In this document: positions 1 to 7,670 of the stretch, piece after piece
Numbering within the stretch: the first letter of the stretch is position 1
How the letters are laid out: every line of letters starts with the position of its first letter
Source: CAJWGI01 sp036011785
GTDB lineage: Bacteria > Chloroflexota > Anaerolineae > Anaerolineales > UBA11657
Direction of reading: 5' to 3'
Length of the DNA: 31,666 nucleotides
NCBI GenBank assembly: GCA_036011785.1
Contig: DASCOB010000133.1
Span: 1 to 31,666 of the forward strand
Position numbers and translations under genes: made by a program
Notes under the pieces: generated by a model
Told to the model about the DNA's origin: nothing
Database searches by the model: none
What the model saw: the letters and a program-made list of their open reading frames with translations, nothing else

Positions 1-2
1 CA

Positions 3-1019
3 ATTTCCACGCTCGCCAACGCCCGTGTTGATTTCGCCACATCAATGGTCAGTTTCGAGCGCGTGTTCGAGGTCATCGACCTGCCAGTGGAAATCGCAGA
101 CTCCCCAGATGCCCACGACCTTACCCACGTCGAGGGACGCGTGCGCTTCGACAATGTGTCTTTCTCGTACGCTGAGACTAGCGCCTTGGAGGCCGACAAC
201 GGCAGCCGCGGCCGCATCGCCCAGCTGCGCTCACAGGCGCGTTTCGGTCCCCCGGGTAGAGGCCACAGCGGTGGCACCGGGGACGACCCCGATTATGCGC
301 GCGCCGGCGGACGCGAGTGGGCTACAGAGAACGTGACATTCGAAATCGCTCCGGGTCAACTAGCCGCTTTGGTCGGCCCGAGTGGCGCCGGGAAGACCAC
401 ACTCACATACCTATTACCGCGCCTATATGACCCCCGCGATGGCCAAATCACTATCGACGGGATAGATTTACGTGAAATACACCTCGATACACTAGCCAAA
501 AACATTGGAATGGTGACCCAAGAGACGTACCTATTTCATGACACCATTCGCGCCAACCTCCTCTACGCACAACCCACCGCGAGCGACGCGGATTTGCACG
601 CCGTCTGTCGTGCCGCACATCTCGCGGAATTCATCAAAAGCCTGCCCGATGGGTTTGATACCATCGTCGGTGAGCGAGGCTATCGACTTTCCGGCGGCGA
701 AAAACAGCGTGTCGCCATCGCCCGCGTCATATTAAAAGACCCGCGCATTCTCATACTTGACGAAGCCACATCATCGCTCGATTCACGTTCAGAAGCACTC
801 ATTCAGGCCGCCCTGCGACCACTATTCCAAGGGCGAACCAGCCTAGTCATCGCACATCGCCTCTCAACTATTCTCGCTTCCGATGTAATTCTCGTCATGG
901 ATGCCGGCAGGCTTGTCGAAAAAGGCACCCACAACGAGTTGTTAGCACTTAACGGCCTTTACGCAGACCTTTACAAAACACAGTTTGAAAGCCAAACGCC
1001 TCCGGCGGTAACTTGTTAG
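3..1019 (+). CDS. ABC transporter ATP-binding/permease protein, C-terminal part (5' end outside window)
   Basis: This is the nucleotide-binding half of a fused exporter-type ABC transporter (ABCB-like). It couples ATP hydrolysis to export through a membrane domain that lies mostly outside the window. The frame is open from base 3, and the residues before the first Met (ANARVDFATS, then MVSFERVFEVIDLP) look like the usual end of the last coupling helix, so the gene is truncated by the window edge. Visible motifs are the A-loop FSY (Tyr at 168-170), Walker A GPSGAGKTT (from about base 379), the signature LSGGEKQR, Walker B ILILDEATSSLD and the H-loop AHRLST. An oddity is a hydrophilic Gly/Arg-rich insertion of roughly 40 residues between the A-loop strand and the next beta strand (about 171-320). 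The substrate cannot be told. The assignment to the family is firm. Confidence 0.93.
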   Translation: MSTLANARVDFATSMVSFERVFEVIDLPVEIADSPDAHDLTHVEGRVRFDNVSFSYAETSALEADNGSRGRIAQLRSQARFGPPGRGHSGGTGDDPDYARAGGREWATENVTFEIAPGQLAALVGPSGAGKTTLTYLLPRLYDPRDGQITIDGIDLREIHLDTLAKNIGMVTQETYLFHDTIRANLLYAQPTASDADLHAVCRAAHLAEFIKSLPDGFDTIVGERGYRLSGGEKQRVAIARVILKDPRILILDEATSSLDSRSEALIQAALRPLFQGRTSLVIAHRLSTILASDVILVMDAGRLVEKGTHNELLALNGLYADLYKTQFESQTPPAVTC

Positions 1020-1072
1020 TTCACCAACGACGTGGCCTCTTTATTGACCTCGTTATGCCTATGCGCATTAGA

Positions 1073-1078
1073 TATACT
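1073..1078 (+). promoter_or_regulatory. -10 element for hemW (near-leaderless)
   Basis: TATACT ends 9 bases before the hemW ATG, so transcription would begin about 3 bases before the start codon. A TTGACC at 1044-1049 lies 23 bases upstream, too far for a standard -35 of this box. The same -10-then-start layout recurs elsewhere in the window. Confidence 0.5.
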
Positions 1079-1087
1079 TGACGCCGT

Positions 1088-2278
1088 ATGAAACTCTTAC
1101 TCCAACCCGCCAGTATTTATTTGCACATTCCATTCTGTCGAAAGCGCTGCGCTTATTGCGATTTCACCACTTACGCGGAACTTGATGCACTCATTCCCGA
1201 TTACGCCGACGCACTCTCCCACGAGATAAATTTAGTCGCCGATTCAAGAAAGGAATCTGCGTCACTTCCTGTTCACACGATTTATCTCGGTGGAGGCACG
1301 CCTTCACGGCTCCCGCCCCACCTTTTGCGCCAAATAATCGCGGCGATGCGGCAATCGTTCGACATCAGCCTTGACGCCGAAATCACCATCGAGGCAAACC
1401 CCGGCACGCTCGACCTGCCCTACCTGACTGCACTGCGCGCCATGGGCGTGAACCGCCTCTCCATCGGCGCACAGTCTGCCCAGTCGGAGGAACTGCGCCT
1501 GCTCGACCGGTCACATTCTTTCCAGGATGTGGTCGAGGTCGTGCGCGCTGCCCGCGCAGCTGCCTTCAAAAACGTTAATCTGGACTTGATCTTCGGCCTG
1601 CCCGGACAGCAGCTGCCCCAATGGAGGGACACGCTCCAGAAAACGTTGGCACTGCAGCCCGAGCATCTCTCTCTCTACGCGCTGACGCTGGAACGGGGCA
1701 CACCGCTGCGCGCGCAGGTGGAAAGAGGTGCCTTGGCCGCACCAGATTCGGACCGCGCCGCAGACATGTACGAGTGCGCCACAGAAAAGCTGGCCAAGCA
1801 CGGTTTCAGCCAGTACGAAATATCTAACTGGGCACATGACTCCGGCGCCTTCGCCTGCCGACATAATCTGCAGTACTGGCAAAACCTCCCATACCTCGCG
1901 TTTGGGGCGGGCGCTCACGGCTGGTTCAATGGCTGGCGCTATGCAAACACGCGCTCGCCACAGCTCTACATTGAGCGCCTGAAGCCGGGAATTTTCGGAG
2001 CCAACCACTTTCCGTTTTCACCCGCAGTGAGCGAAAAACGCACGATCAACCGGCAGAATGAAATGAACGAAACCATGATGATGGGGCTGCGCCTGCTGCG
2101 TGAGGGAGTGCCTCGAAGCACCTTCCAATCACGGTTCGGCGTCAACATTGAACACGAGTATGGCGCGCCCTTGCGGCGGTTGCGATCCCAGGGATTGCTC
2201 ATCTCCGACGGGGATAGAGTGCGCCTGAGCAGCGCCGGTCGTTTACTGGGAAACCGCGTGTTCGCGGAGTTTGTTTGA
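1088..2278 (+). CDS. hemW: HemW-like radical SAM protein (heme chaperone, formerly 'oxygen-independent coproporphyrinogen oxidase-like')
   Basis: The product is a 396-residue radical SAM protein of the HemW family, whose members bind heme and deliver it to respiratory proteins; they are often misnamed HemN. The cluster motif CRKRCAYC gives Cys17, Cys21 and Cys24 (CxxxCxxC), followed by the aromatic/Asp of the family. GGGTPS at residues 68-73 fits the SAM-binding region. The HNxxYW signature (CRHNLQYWQNLPYLAFG) in the second half distinguishes HemW from true HemN. Length fits the family. The start is the only ATG that keeps the N-terminal IYLHIPFC strand at the expected distance. The following WD40 gene begins one base after the stop, so the two are probably co-transcribed. 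Confidence 0.93.
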   Translation: MKLLLQPASIYLHIPFCRKRCAYCDFTTYAELDALIPDYADALSHEINLVADSRKESASLPVHTIYLGGGTPSRLPPHLLRQIIAAMRQSFDISLDAEITIEANPGTLDLPYLTALRAMGVNRLSIGAQSAQSEELRLLDRSHSFQDVVEVVRAARAAAFKNVNLDLIFGLPGQQLPQWRDTLQKTLALQPEHLSLYALTLERGTPLRAQVERGALAAPDSDRAADMYECATEKLAKHGFSQYEISNWAHDSGAFACRHNLQYWQNLPYLAFGAGAHGWFNGWRYANTRSPQLYIERLKPGIFGANHFPFSPAVSEKRTINRQNEMNETMMMGLRLLREGVPRSTFQSRFGVNIEHEYGAPLRRLRSQGLLISDGDRVRLSSAGRLLGNRVFAEFV

Positions 2279-2279
2279 C

Positions 2280-3587
2280 GTGGCGACACAATCTCACCCA
2301 CAGCCGGGGTCCCAAGCGTGCTGGACGACAGCGTCCGTACTGGCGACGCTGGTAATGTTGCAGGCAGCATGCGCCCCGTCGGCGCCACCGGCACTTCCCA
2401 TCAGCTCCGACAACATCTCTGAGTTGGAGCGCATTGGCGACATCACCGTCACGCCACTCCATGGAGTGAAATGGCCGGAGGGCAGCCCGGGACTCGCGGT
2501 AATTCGCGCCGAGAGCGTGCATGTATATGACCTCGCCACCCTGACTGAACAGGTGCTTCCGGTGGCGCATCCCAGTGTCATCGCCTTCACCCAATCCGGA
2601 GACAAAATCGCGGTTGGCGCCGTTGATGGCGATTTGACTCTCTGGGATTTGACTGGCGAGCAGCAGGCCGCCCTGCCTGGCCACACGGTGGAAGTCACTG
2701 CAATTGCTTTCTCGGCGGACGGACTAACGCTAGCCACCCTGGACATCAACAAGCAGGTTTGTCTCTGGAATCTGGAAAACTCGCGCCTGATGAGCGTCAT
2801 TAATCTCTCCGCCTGGCCAGCTCCCAGCGCGAGAATAGAGACCATACAGCTTTCTGAGGATGGTGGCACGCTCGCTATACTCTCCGTTGACGCTACTCCA
2901 ACCATCAAGCTCATGGACACCCGCTCCGGAACAAGCCTGCGCACGTTGAAGTGGGCGCAACACGCGCGCCCGTTCTATAATTTCATGTTTAGTCCAAACT
3001 GGGACACGGTGGCGTGGGTTGCGGGTGGAACTGTGCAGCTTGTGGACGTGGGGAGCGGCAGCACCGGGCCCATTCTCGCTCACGAAGACGCGCTGAGCGA
3101 ATGGCGCTTCTCTCCGGATGGAAGCACATTCGCAACACGCACGGCCGAGACGATCGCCGGGAAATTCACCGGCGTCGTGAAACTGTGGGATCAACAATCC
3201 GGCGCAGCCCGGCACACGTTCGCGCACCCTGACTTCGTCAGCGCCATGGCCTTCAGTCCTGACTGGAAGCGCATTGCCACCGCGACCGGCTTCGGTGAAA
3301 TGCGCCTGTGGGAAACACGCACCGGCCGGGAGACCGCGTTTCTTTCCGGCCACAGCGACACAGTTTGGGCGCTGGCGTTTTCGCCCGATGGGGAGTTACT
3401 CGCGTCCGCATCCAGCGATGGCAGCGTGCGCCTATGGGATGCGAACAGCGCAGATGCGCTGACCACTCTATCGGCAGCCCAGAAAACATCACTAGCTGAC
3501 GTCCGGTTTTCCCGAAACGGTGACTGGATTGCCGCTGTGGCAGACGACGGTGAAATCACCATCTGGGGCATTTCAAGAGTGAAATAA
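2280..3587 (+). CDS. WD40-repeat lipoprotein
   Basis: This gene encodes a secreted or membrane-tethered beta-propeller of about 435 residues. The N-terminus has a hydrophobic stretch (TTASVLATLVMLQAAC) ending in a lipobox-like Cys, though Gln at -3 is not ideal. The rest contains about eight WD40-type repeats, visible as recurring FSPDG...LW[DN] blocks, for example FSADG/LWNLEN, FSPDW/LWETRTG and FSPDG/LWDANS. The later repeats are the best conserved. A GTG at 2280 lies one base after the hemW stop; a TTG at 2271 is an alternative that would overlap hemW. Members of this family act as scaffolds and no catalytic motif is visible, so the role is unknown. Coupling to hemW suggests co-expression but does not prove a link to heme. 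Confidence 0.85.
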   Translation: MATQSHPQPGSQACWTTASVLATLVMLQAACAPSAPPALPISSDNISELERIGDITVTPLHGVKWPEGSPGLAVIRAESVHVYDLATLTEQVLPVAHPSVIAFTQSGDKIAVGAVDGDLTLWDLTGEQQAALPGHTVEVTAIAFSADGLTLATLDINKQVCLWNLENSRLMSVINLSAWPAPSARIETIQLSEDGGTLAILSVDATPTIKLMDTRSGTSLRTLKWAQHARPFYNFMFSPNWDTVAWVAGGTVQLVDVGSGSTGPILAHEDALSEWRFSPDGSTFATRTAETIAGKFTGVVKLWDQQSGAARHTFAHPDFVSAMAFSPDWKRIATATGFGEMRLWETRTGRETAFLSGHSDTVWALAFSPDGELLASASSDGSVRLWDANSADALTTLSAAQKTSLADVRFSRNGDWIAAVADDGEITIWGISRVK

Positions 3588-3623
3588 CGTTTCGCGAGAC
3601 GCAAGCGCATTCCAGATGCAGAC

Positions 3624-3632
3624 TGTTATAAT
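3624..3632 (+). promoter_or_regulatory. Extended -10 promoter upstream of the short ORF and pcs
   Basis: TGTTATAAT is a perfect TATAAT with the TGn extension. It ends 9 bases before the ATG at 3642 and would drive the short ORF and the phosphatidylcholine-synthase-like gene. No convincing -35 is seen. Confidence 0.55.
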
Positions 3633-3641
3633 GGTCGCGCC

Positions 3642-3761
3642 ATGAACGGCAGCAAACTGAAGCGGAGCCAACAGGTGGTGGTTGCGGCTACTCGGGCCCG
3701 GCCTACTGATCTTTGCCGGCGTGCTGATCCTAATCCGAATGGGTTCTTCAGAGTGAAATGA
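3642..3761 (+). CDS. Short ORF, possibly a frameshifted remnant of a membrane protein
   Basis: ATG at 3642 opens a 39-codon frame that ends in an ATGA overlap with the next gene. A perfect TATAAT 9 bases upstream argues that something starts here. As read, the peptide (MNGSKLKRSQQVVV...) has no recognisable feature after codon 11. One frame over, from 3661 to a TGA at 3754-3756, the same DNA encodes WWLRLLGPGLLIFAGVLILI, a textbook transmembrane segment that lacks its own start codon. A single frameshift near 3672 would join the basic N-terminus to this segment and give a roughly 38-residue membrane peptide. It reminds me of the N-terminal anchor of flippase-like proteins, but that is a guess. 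It may be a decayed gene, a sequencing indel or a short leader peptide. Confidence 0.3.
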   Translation: MNGSKLKRSQQVVVAATRARPTDLCRRADPNPNGFFRVK

Positions 3762-4468
3762 TCTCCATCGAACGGAACACTCTGAACGCGTGGATGGTGC
3801 ACCTGTTCACCGCGAGCGGTTTGCTGTGGGGCTTCCTTGCAATGCTGGCAATCGTGGCCAATGCCTGGCGTGTAGCCTTGCTTTGGATGAGCGTGGCCGT
3901 GGCTATAGATGCAATCGACGGGCCGCTCTCACGCAGGCTTCGGACCCGACAACGCCTGCCACAATTTGACGGCGCACTTCTCGACGCCGTGGTAGACTTC
4001 CTGAACTACGTCATCGTTCCCGTTCTGTTCATACATATGGCCGACCTGCTGCCCACGCAGGCATCGCTGTGGGCCGCCGCAATCGTACTGCTTGCCTCGG
4101 GGTACCAGTTCGGGCAGAGCGATGCAAAAACCTCCGACAATTATTTCAAAGGCTTTCCCTCCTATTGGAACGTGACAGTGTTTTATCTGTTTCTTTTCGA
4201 GTGGGATGCGCGCATCAACCTTGCTATCGTGCTTGCGCTGATTGCGTTAGTTTTCGTGCCCATAAAATACTTTTATCCCACTCGTGCGCCGGTATCGCGC
4301 ACAACCGCAGTCACCATTGCGCTGTTTTGGGGCGCGCTCGGACTGGTGGCGTTGCTGCGCTTCCCAACTCCGCAGCCATGGGCGCTATGGGGTTCTCTCA
4401 CATGTGCGCTCTATTACGTACTGATGAGCATACACCGCACACTGATTGACCGGCGGGCGGTTGTTTAG
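3758..4468 (+). CDS. pcs: CDP-alcohol phosphatidyltransferase, phosphatidylcholine synthase-like
   Basis: This is a 236-residue multi-pass membrane enzyme of the CDP-alcohol phosphatidyltransferase superfamily. The metal-binding motif reads DAIDGPLSRR, then FDGALLDAVVD, with 12 residues between the SR and the Gly. That spacing is longer than in the general CDP-OH-P signature and matches my memory of bacterial phosphatidylcholine synthases, which condense CDP-diacylglycerol with choline. The N-terminal MVHLFTASG, the GFPSYWN motif and FVPIKYFYPTR also resemble Pcs. The usual Ala of the DGxxAR motif is Ser here. The start codon overlaps the preceding stop (ATGA). The gene converges with mobA and their stop codons overlap. 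Superfamily is sure; the choline specificity is inferred. Confidence 0.75.
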   Translation: MISIERNTLNAWMVHLFTASGLLWGFLAMLAIVANAWRVALLWMSVAVAIDAIDGPLSRRLRTRQRLPQFDGALLDAVVDFLNYVIVPVLFIHMADLLPTQASLWAAAIVLLASGYQFGQSDAKTSDNYFKGFPSYWNVTVFYLFLFEWDARINLAIVLALIALVFVPIKYFYPTRAPVSRTTAVTIALFWGALGLVALLRFPTPQPWALWGSLTCALYYVLMSIHRTLIDRRAVV

Positions 4469-5097
4469 CGACTTTTAGGCAGCGGATAACTGGCAGCCAA
4501 CTCGCGGGCGGCCGCCAGGTCTGCAAGAGTATTGATGTTGAAAAACGTCCCTCCGGCCGGGTCGAAACATTTAATCTCCTCTATTTCCACGTAACGCACT
4601 TTCACATCCCCAAAGAAACTGATGACCCGCCGGCGACCCGCGTCCAGCGCATCCACAATGGGCTGCACACAACTCTTGCGATAGAGTGCGCGGAGAGGCT
4701 CAATGCGGTCGCTTTCACCCAGTCGCGGCACGACAGCATCCCAACCGGGGGCCAAGTCTAGGATATGCTCCAACAACGGGCGACTGACGAATGGCATGTC
4801 GCAGGAGAGCACCAGGATGCAATCGCGGGTCGCGTAATGAAGCGCCGTGTAAAGGCCTCCGAGAGCGCCCGTGCCCGGGCGCACATCCATGCGCATCGGC
4901 ACACCAAAGTGCCGGTATTCGTCAGGGCGGTTTGTGATCAACATCGCCTCATCGGATAGGCCCGCAACCTGCAAGAGCACGTGCTCGATCAACGGCACGC
5001 CCGCCAGTGGCAGCAGCCCCTTGTCCTGCCCCATGCGGCGGGATTCCCCGCCGGCGAGGATGGCGATGCTAACCGGTGTAGGGGACGATTTCCGCAT
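4465..5097 (-). CDS. mobA: Molybdenum cofactor guanylyltransferase
   Basis: The 210-residue product resembles MobA, which transfers GMP from GTP to molybdopterin to make the guanine dinucleotide form of the molybdenum cofactor. The N-terminal nucleotide-binding signature AILAGGESRRMGQDK is the diagnostic GGxSxRMGxDK motif, and VLSCDMPFV supplies the metal-binding Asp. The length is normal for MobA. The ATG at 5097 lies inside the end of the ACT-domain gene (29-base overlap), with a GGGGGTG stretch just upstream that could serve as a ribosome site. No molybdoenzyme or other cofactor gene is in the window. A related nucleotidyltransferase of the same fold remains possible. Confidence 0.88.
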   Translation of the reverse strand: MRKSSPTPVSIAILAGGESRRMGQDKGLLPLAGVPLIEHVLLQVAGLSDEAMLITNRPDEYRHFGVPMRMDVRPGTGALGGLYTALHYATRDCILVLSCDMPFVSRPLLEHILDLAPGWDAVVPRLGESDRIEPLRALYRKSCVQPIVDALDAGRRRVISFFGDVKVRYVEIEEIKCFDPAGGTFFNINTLADLAAARELAASYPLPKSR

Positions 5098-5605
5098 CCA
5101 CCCCCGATTGGTCGCCGACCTCGTCCAGCGCCTCGCGCAGGTCGTGATAACCGAGCTCGCCCGGCACCAGCACCACCGCCTCCATTTCGAACAGCGGCGT
5201 GCCGGTCATCGGCGCTTTGCGCACATTTGTATCCAACGTCTCGATATTGATGCCCTGCGAAGCCAGATAGTGCGTCACGCTGTGCACGATGCCCTCATGG
5301 TCAGCGCCGCGAATCTTGATCTCATAGGGAATATACCCGGCATACTTCTGCACATTCCCACGCGTGGTCAACCGAGTGGCTACCTGGAATTCATCATCCC
5401 GCAAAGCCCGGAGGGCTTCGCGCAGTGCATCGGCATGGTCCGTTGACGCGGACACCAGCATTAACATGGCAAATTCTCCACCCAACCGCATGGCGCGGCT
5501 GGCTACCACATTGCCACCATGCTCCTCCACCACATCGGTCACACGCTCAACAATACCAGGTTTGTCTGGACCGGTCGCCGTAAGCACAAGGGCCTGTTGT
5601 GTCAT
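5069..5605 (-). CDS. Double ACT-domain protein, GcvR-like
   Basis: The product has 178 residues in two ACT domains: the first from about residue 5 (ATGPDKPGIVERVTDVVEE) and the second from about residue 92 (IRGADHEGIVHSVTHYL). ACT domains bind amino acids as small regulatory modules. The double arrangement matches GcvR-type proteins, which in Escherichia coli repress the glycine-cleavage operon through GcvA, but no gcv gene or LysR regulator is nearby. A strong Shine-Dalgarno site, AAAAGGAG at 5613-5620, lies 7 bases before the ATG and fixes the start. The gene overlaps mobA, so the two are probably translated together. The family is secure; the regulated target is unknown. Confidence 0.85.
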   Translation of the reverse strand: MTQQALVLTATGPDKPGIVERVTDVVEEHGGNVVASRAMRLGGEFAMLMLVSASTDHADALREALRALRDDEFQVATRLTTRGNVQKYAGYIPYEIKIRGADHEGIVHSVTHYLASQGINIETLDTNVRKAPMTGTPLFEMEAVVLVPGELGYHDLREALDEVGDQSGVDAEIVPYTG

Positions 5606-5655
5606 ACACGATCTCCTTTTGTTCGCGCACTAATCATCGTATTGGTTGCCCGTTT

Positions 5656-6444
5656 CTATGAAGACCCGTGAAAATCACCGATTGCATCGAACACACCGAG
5701 CAATTTCGCCGCCGATAGCAGCAATACCCCGAGCAACACCCAGCGCACAAACGCCGTACCGCGCGCCACCGCAATGTGAGCTCCGACCCACGCCCCGGAA
5801 GCGTTGCCCAGCGCCAGCGTCAACCCGATCACCCAGTTCACCTGACCGTTAGCAATAAACACCGGCAACGCGACCGCGGTGAAACAAAGCACAATCAGCG
5901 CCTTGACAGCGTTGCCTCGAATCAAGTCGTACTGCCCCGATAGCACTAGCCCAGCGAGCAGAAAGATTCCAACGCCGGCTTGGATGAACCCCCCATAAAC
6001 TCCAATCGCGAAGAAGGTCAGCATCCTGCCAACCGGGTAGGCTGGCTGTGGCTCTGACAAGACCGTCTGCATCCAACGGCGTGGCTGCGCCAACATCACG
6101 CCTATCATCGCCACCATCAGGGCTCCAATCACGCGCTCCATCATCATATTGTCCAGGCCCACCGCGATCCGCGCTCCCAGCAGCGCCCCCAGGGTAGCGG
6201 GGGCGGCCAGCGCGAGACCGCCACGCCAGTCCAGCGTGTTCTGGAAGCGGAAACTCGAAACTGCCACCGTGTTCTGCAACAGGATAGCTACCCGATTAGT
6301 GCCGTTCGCCACCGTAGCCGGTAGCCCGAGAAAAATCAGCAACGGAAGTGTGATCAACGAGCCGCTTCCCGCCAAGATATTGATAAACCCCGCCGCGAAA
6401 CCGGCCGCAACCACAGCCGCGTATAGATGCCATCCATAACCCAT
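5656..6444 (-). CDS. TSUP family (TauE/SafE) anion permease
   Basis: A 262-residue hydrophobic protein with about eight membrane segments. The start (AAGFINILAGSGSLITLPLL, then GLPATVANGTNRVAILLQN) is characteristic of the TSUP family, and the second half repeats the pattern (GGFIQAGVGIFLLAGL, then NAVKALIVLCFTAVALPVF). Known members move sulfite, sulfoacetate, taurine or similar organic anions across the cytoplasmic membrane; the substrate here cannot be told. No strong ribosome site is seen close to the ATG at 6444. The gene lies between the exchanger gene upstream and the ACT-domain gene 50 bases downstream, on the same strand. Confidence 0.88.
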   Translation of the reverse strand: MGYGWHLYAAVVAAGFAAGFINILAGSGSLITLPLLIFLGLPATVANGTNRVAILLQNTVAVSSFRFQNTLDWRGGLALAAPATLGALLGARIAVGLDNMMMERVIGALMVAMIGVMLAQPRRWMQTVLSEPQPAYPVGRMLTFFAIGVYGGFIQAGVGIFLLAGLVLSGQYDLIRGNAVKALIVLCFTAVALPVFIANGQVNWVIGLTLALGNASGAWVGAHIAVARGTAFVRWVLLGVLLLSAAKLLGVFDAIGDFHGSS

Positions 6445-6496
6445 GTCAATGTGCGCAAGGCCTCTCGCCCGCAGAGATCATGTTTCCGCCCAACGG

Positions 6497-7558
6497 CTAA
6501 CCAATCCCGGCATACATCCAAGCGACATAGACAATGTACGCCCCTACTAGGAACAGGCCTTCTATTTTACTGAGCGTTCTTTTCGTGAGTAAGAAGAAAT
6601 ACAGCACCACGACCGAACCGAGCAGTAGCCACGTGGATGTCAGCAGCCCCTCGGTTCCCACACCGATTGTCCCCCGCCCAACCAATATCATTATCAGCCA
6701 CGGCAATCCCAATCCGACCAGAATATCGAAAACATTAGAGCCGACCGCGTTGGCCACAGCCATGTCGCCTCGGCCCTGCCGAGCCACCACGATCGAAGAG
6801 ATCATGTCAGGCACAGATGTGCCGCCTGCCAGAATGGTTAGCGCTACAATCACCGGCGGCACCCCGAGGGCGGTAGCGAACGCAATGCCGCTTTCCACCA
6901 AAACCCAACTCAAAGCGCTTATCAGCACAATGGAGACAATAAATGCGCGCAAGAACTGCGAGCGCGGGTCTCCGACGAGTACTCGATACACGCCGTCAAC
7001 AACGCTCGACGCCCGCTGTAGCACCCCACCCTCGCGATCCCTCTCGGTTTCCACCATCCCCTCCACTGCCACGATTGAATCATCGCCGCGGATGAATTTT
7101 TTGCTCCAGAAGGCCAGAACACCGATGTATGCAGCATAGAACGCCAGAAAGACCCCAGCCTCGTAAAGCTCGATGCGGGAATCCCAGAACGCCCAGAGTA
7201 GTAGCCCAAGGCTCAACGTGTATGCAATCACGTCGCGTGTCACTGTGGCATACGCCACCTTTATCGGGCGCGCAAGCGCCGATGCCCCAGTGATCACCAG
7301 CACGTTGAATAACGCGGATCCTACAATCGTGCCGATACCCACATCTCCGTGGTTCCCAGGCTTCATCAGCGCGATTAGCGCTATGGCCAGTTCGGGCGCG
7401 GATGAGCCCACCGCCATGAGCGTGGCCCCTGCAACATCGCTTGGCAGCTTCAACCGCGCCGAAATCTCGTCAAGGCTTACAATGAAAAATCCGTCCGTTA
7501 ACAACGCCAGTAGATATACCGACGCGACAATGGCTAGCGCACTCCATAGAATGATCAT
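6497..7558 (-). CDS. Calcium/sodium antiporter of the CaCA family (NCKX-like)
   Basis: This 353-residue protein has the two inverted alpha repeats of cation/Ca2+ exchangers: GATLMAVGSSAPELAIAL near residue 43 and GGTSVPDMISSIVVARQG in the second half, followed by GDMAVANAVGSNVFDILVGL. The second repeat, with Asp in GTSVPD and the SNVFDI block, is closer to the K+-dependent (NCKX) type than to the YrbG type. A hydrophilic loop of about 55 residues separates the two halves. It would extrude Ca2+ at the cost of Na+ entry across the cytoplasmic membrane. An AAAGGAG site about 11 bases upstream supports the ATG at 7558. Ion selectivity is inferred from the motifs only. Confidence 0.9.
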   Translation of the reverse strand: MIILWSALAIVASVYLLALLTDGFFIVSLDEISARLKLPSDVAGATLMAVGSSAPELAIALIALMKPGNHGDVGIGTIVGSALFNVLVITGASALARPIKVAYATVTRDVIAYTLSLGLLLWAFWDSRIELYEAGVFLAFYAAYIGVLAFWSKKFIRGDDSIVAVEGMVETERDREGGVLQRASSVVDGVYRVLVGDPRSQFLRAFIVSIVLISALSWVLVESGIAFATALGVPPVIVALTILAGGTSVPDMISSIVVARQGRGDMAVANAVGSNVFDILVGLGLPWLIMILVGRGTIGVGTEGLLTSTWLLLGSVVVLYFFLLTKRTLSKIEGLFLVGAYIVYVAWMYAGIG

Positions 7559-7670
7559 GATTAGCCTGACTCCTTTCCTCTGTTCATGCGTCGTCAGCAG
7601 CGGCGTTGCCTCGCCGAGCCCATGTGCCCGCTATTGCCACCCGCCTCACCGCATGACCGGTTATCGGCTC

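Noticed and set aside
1044..1049. TTGACC as the -35 of the hemW promoter
   Set aside because: It is 23 bases from TATACT; with an 18-base spacer the -10 would be TTAGAT, a poor match.
3587..3600. CGTTTCGCGAGACG as a terminator after the WD40 gene
   Set aside because: The stem is short, needs a G-U pair, and no T-tract follows.
4871..5446. Plus-strand frame across mobA and the ACT gene
   Set aside because: It spans two genuine minus-strand genes and lacks motifs, ribosome site and promoter.
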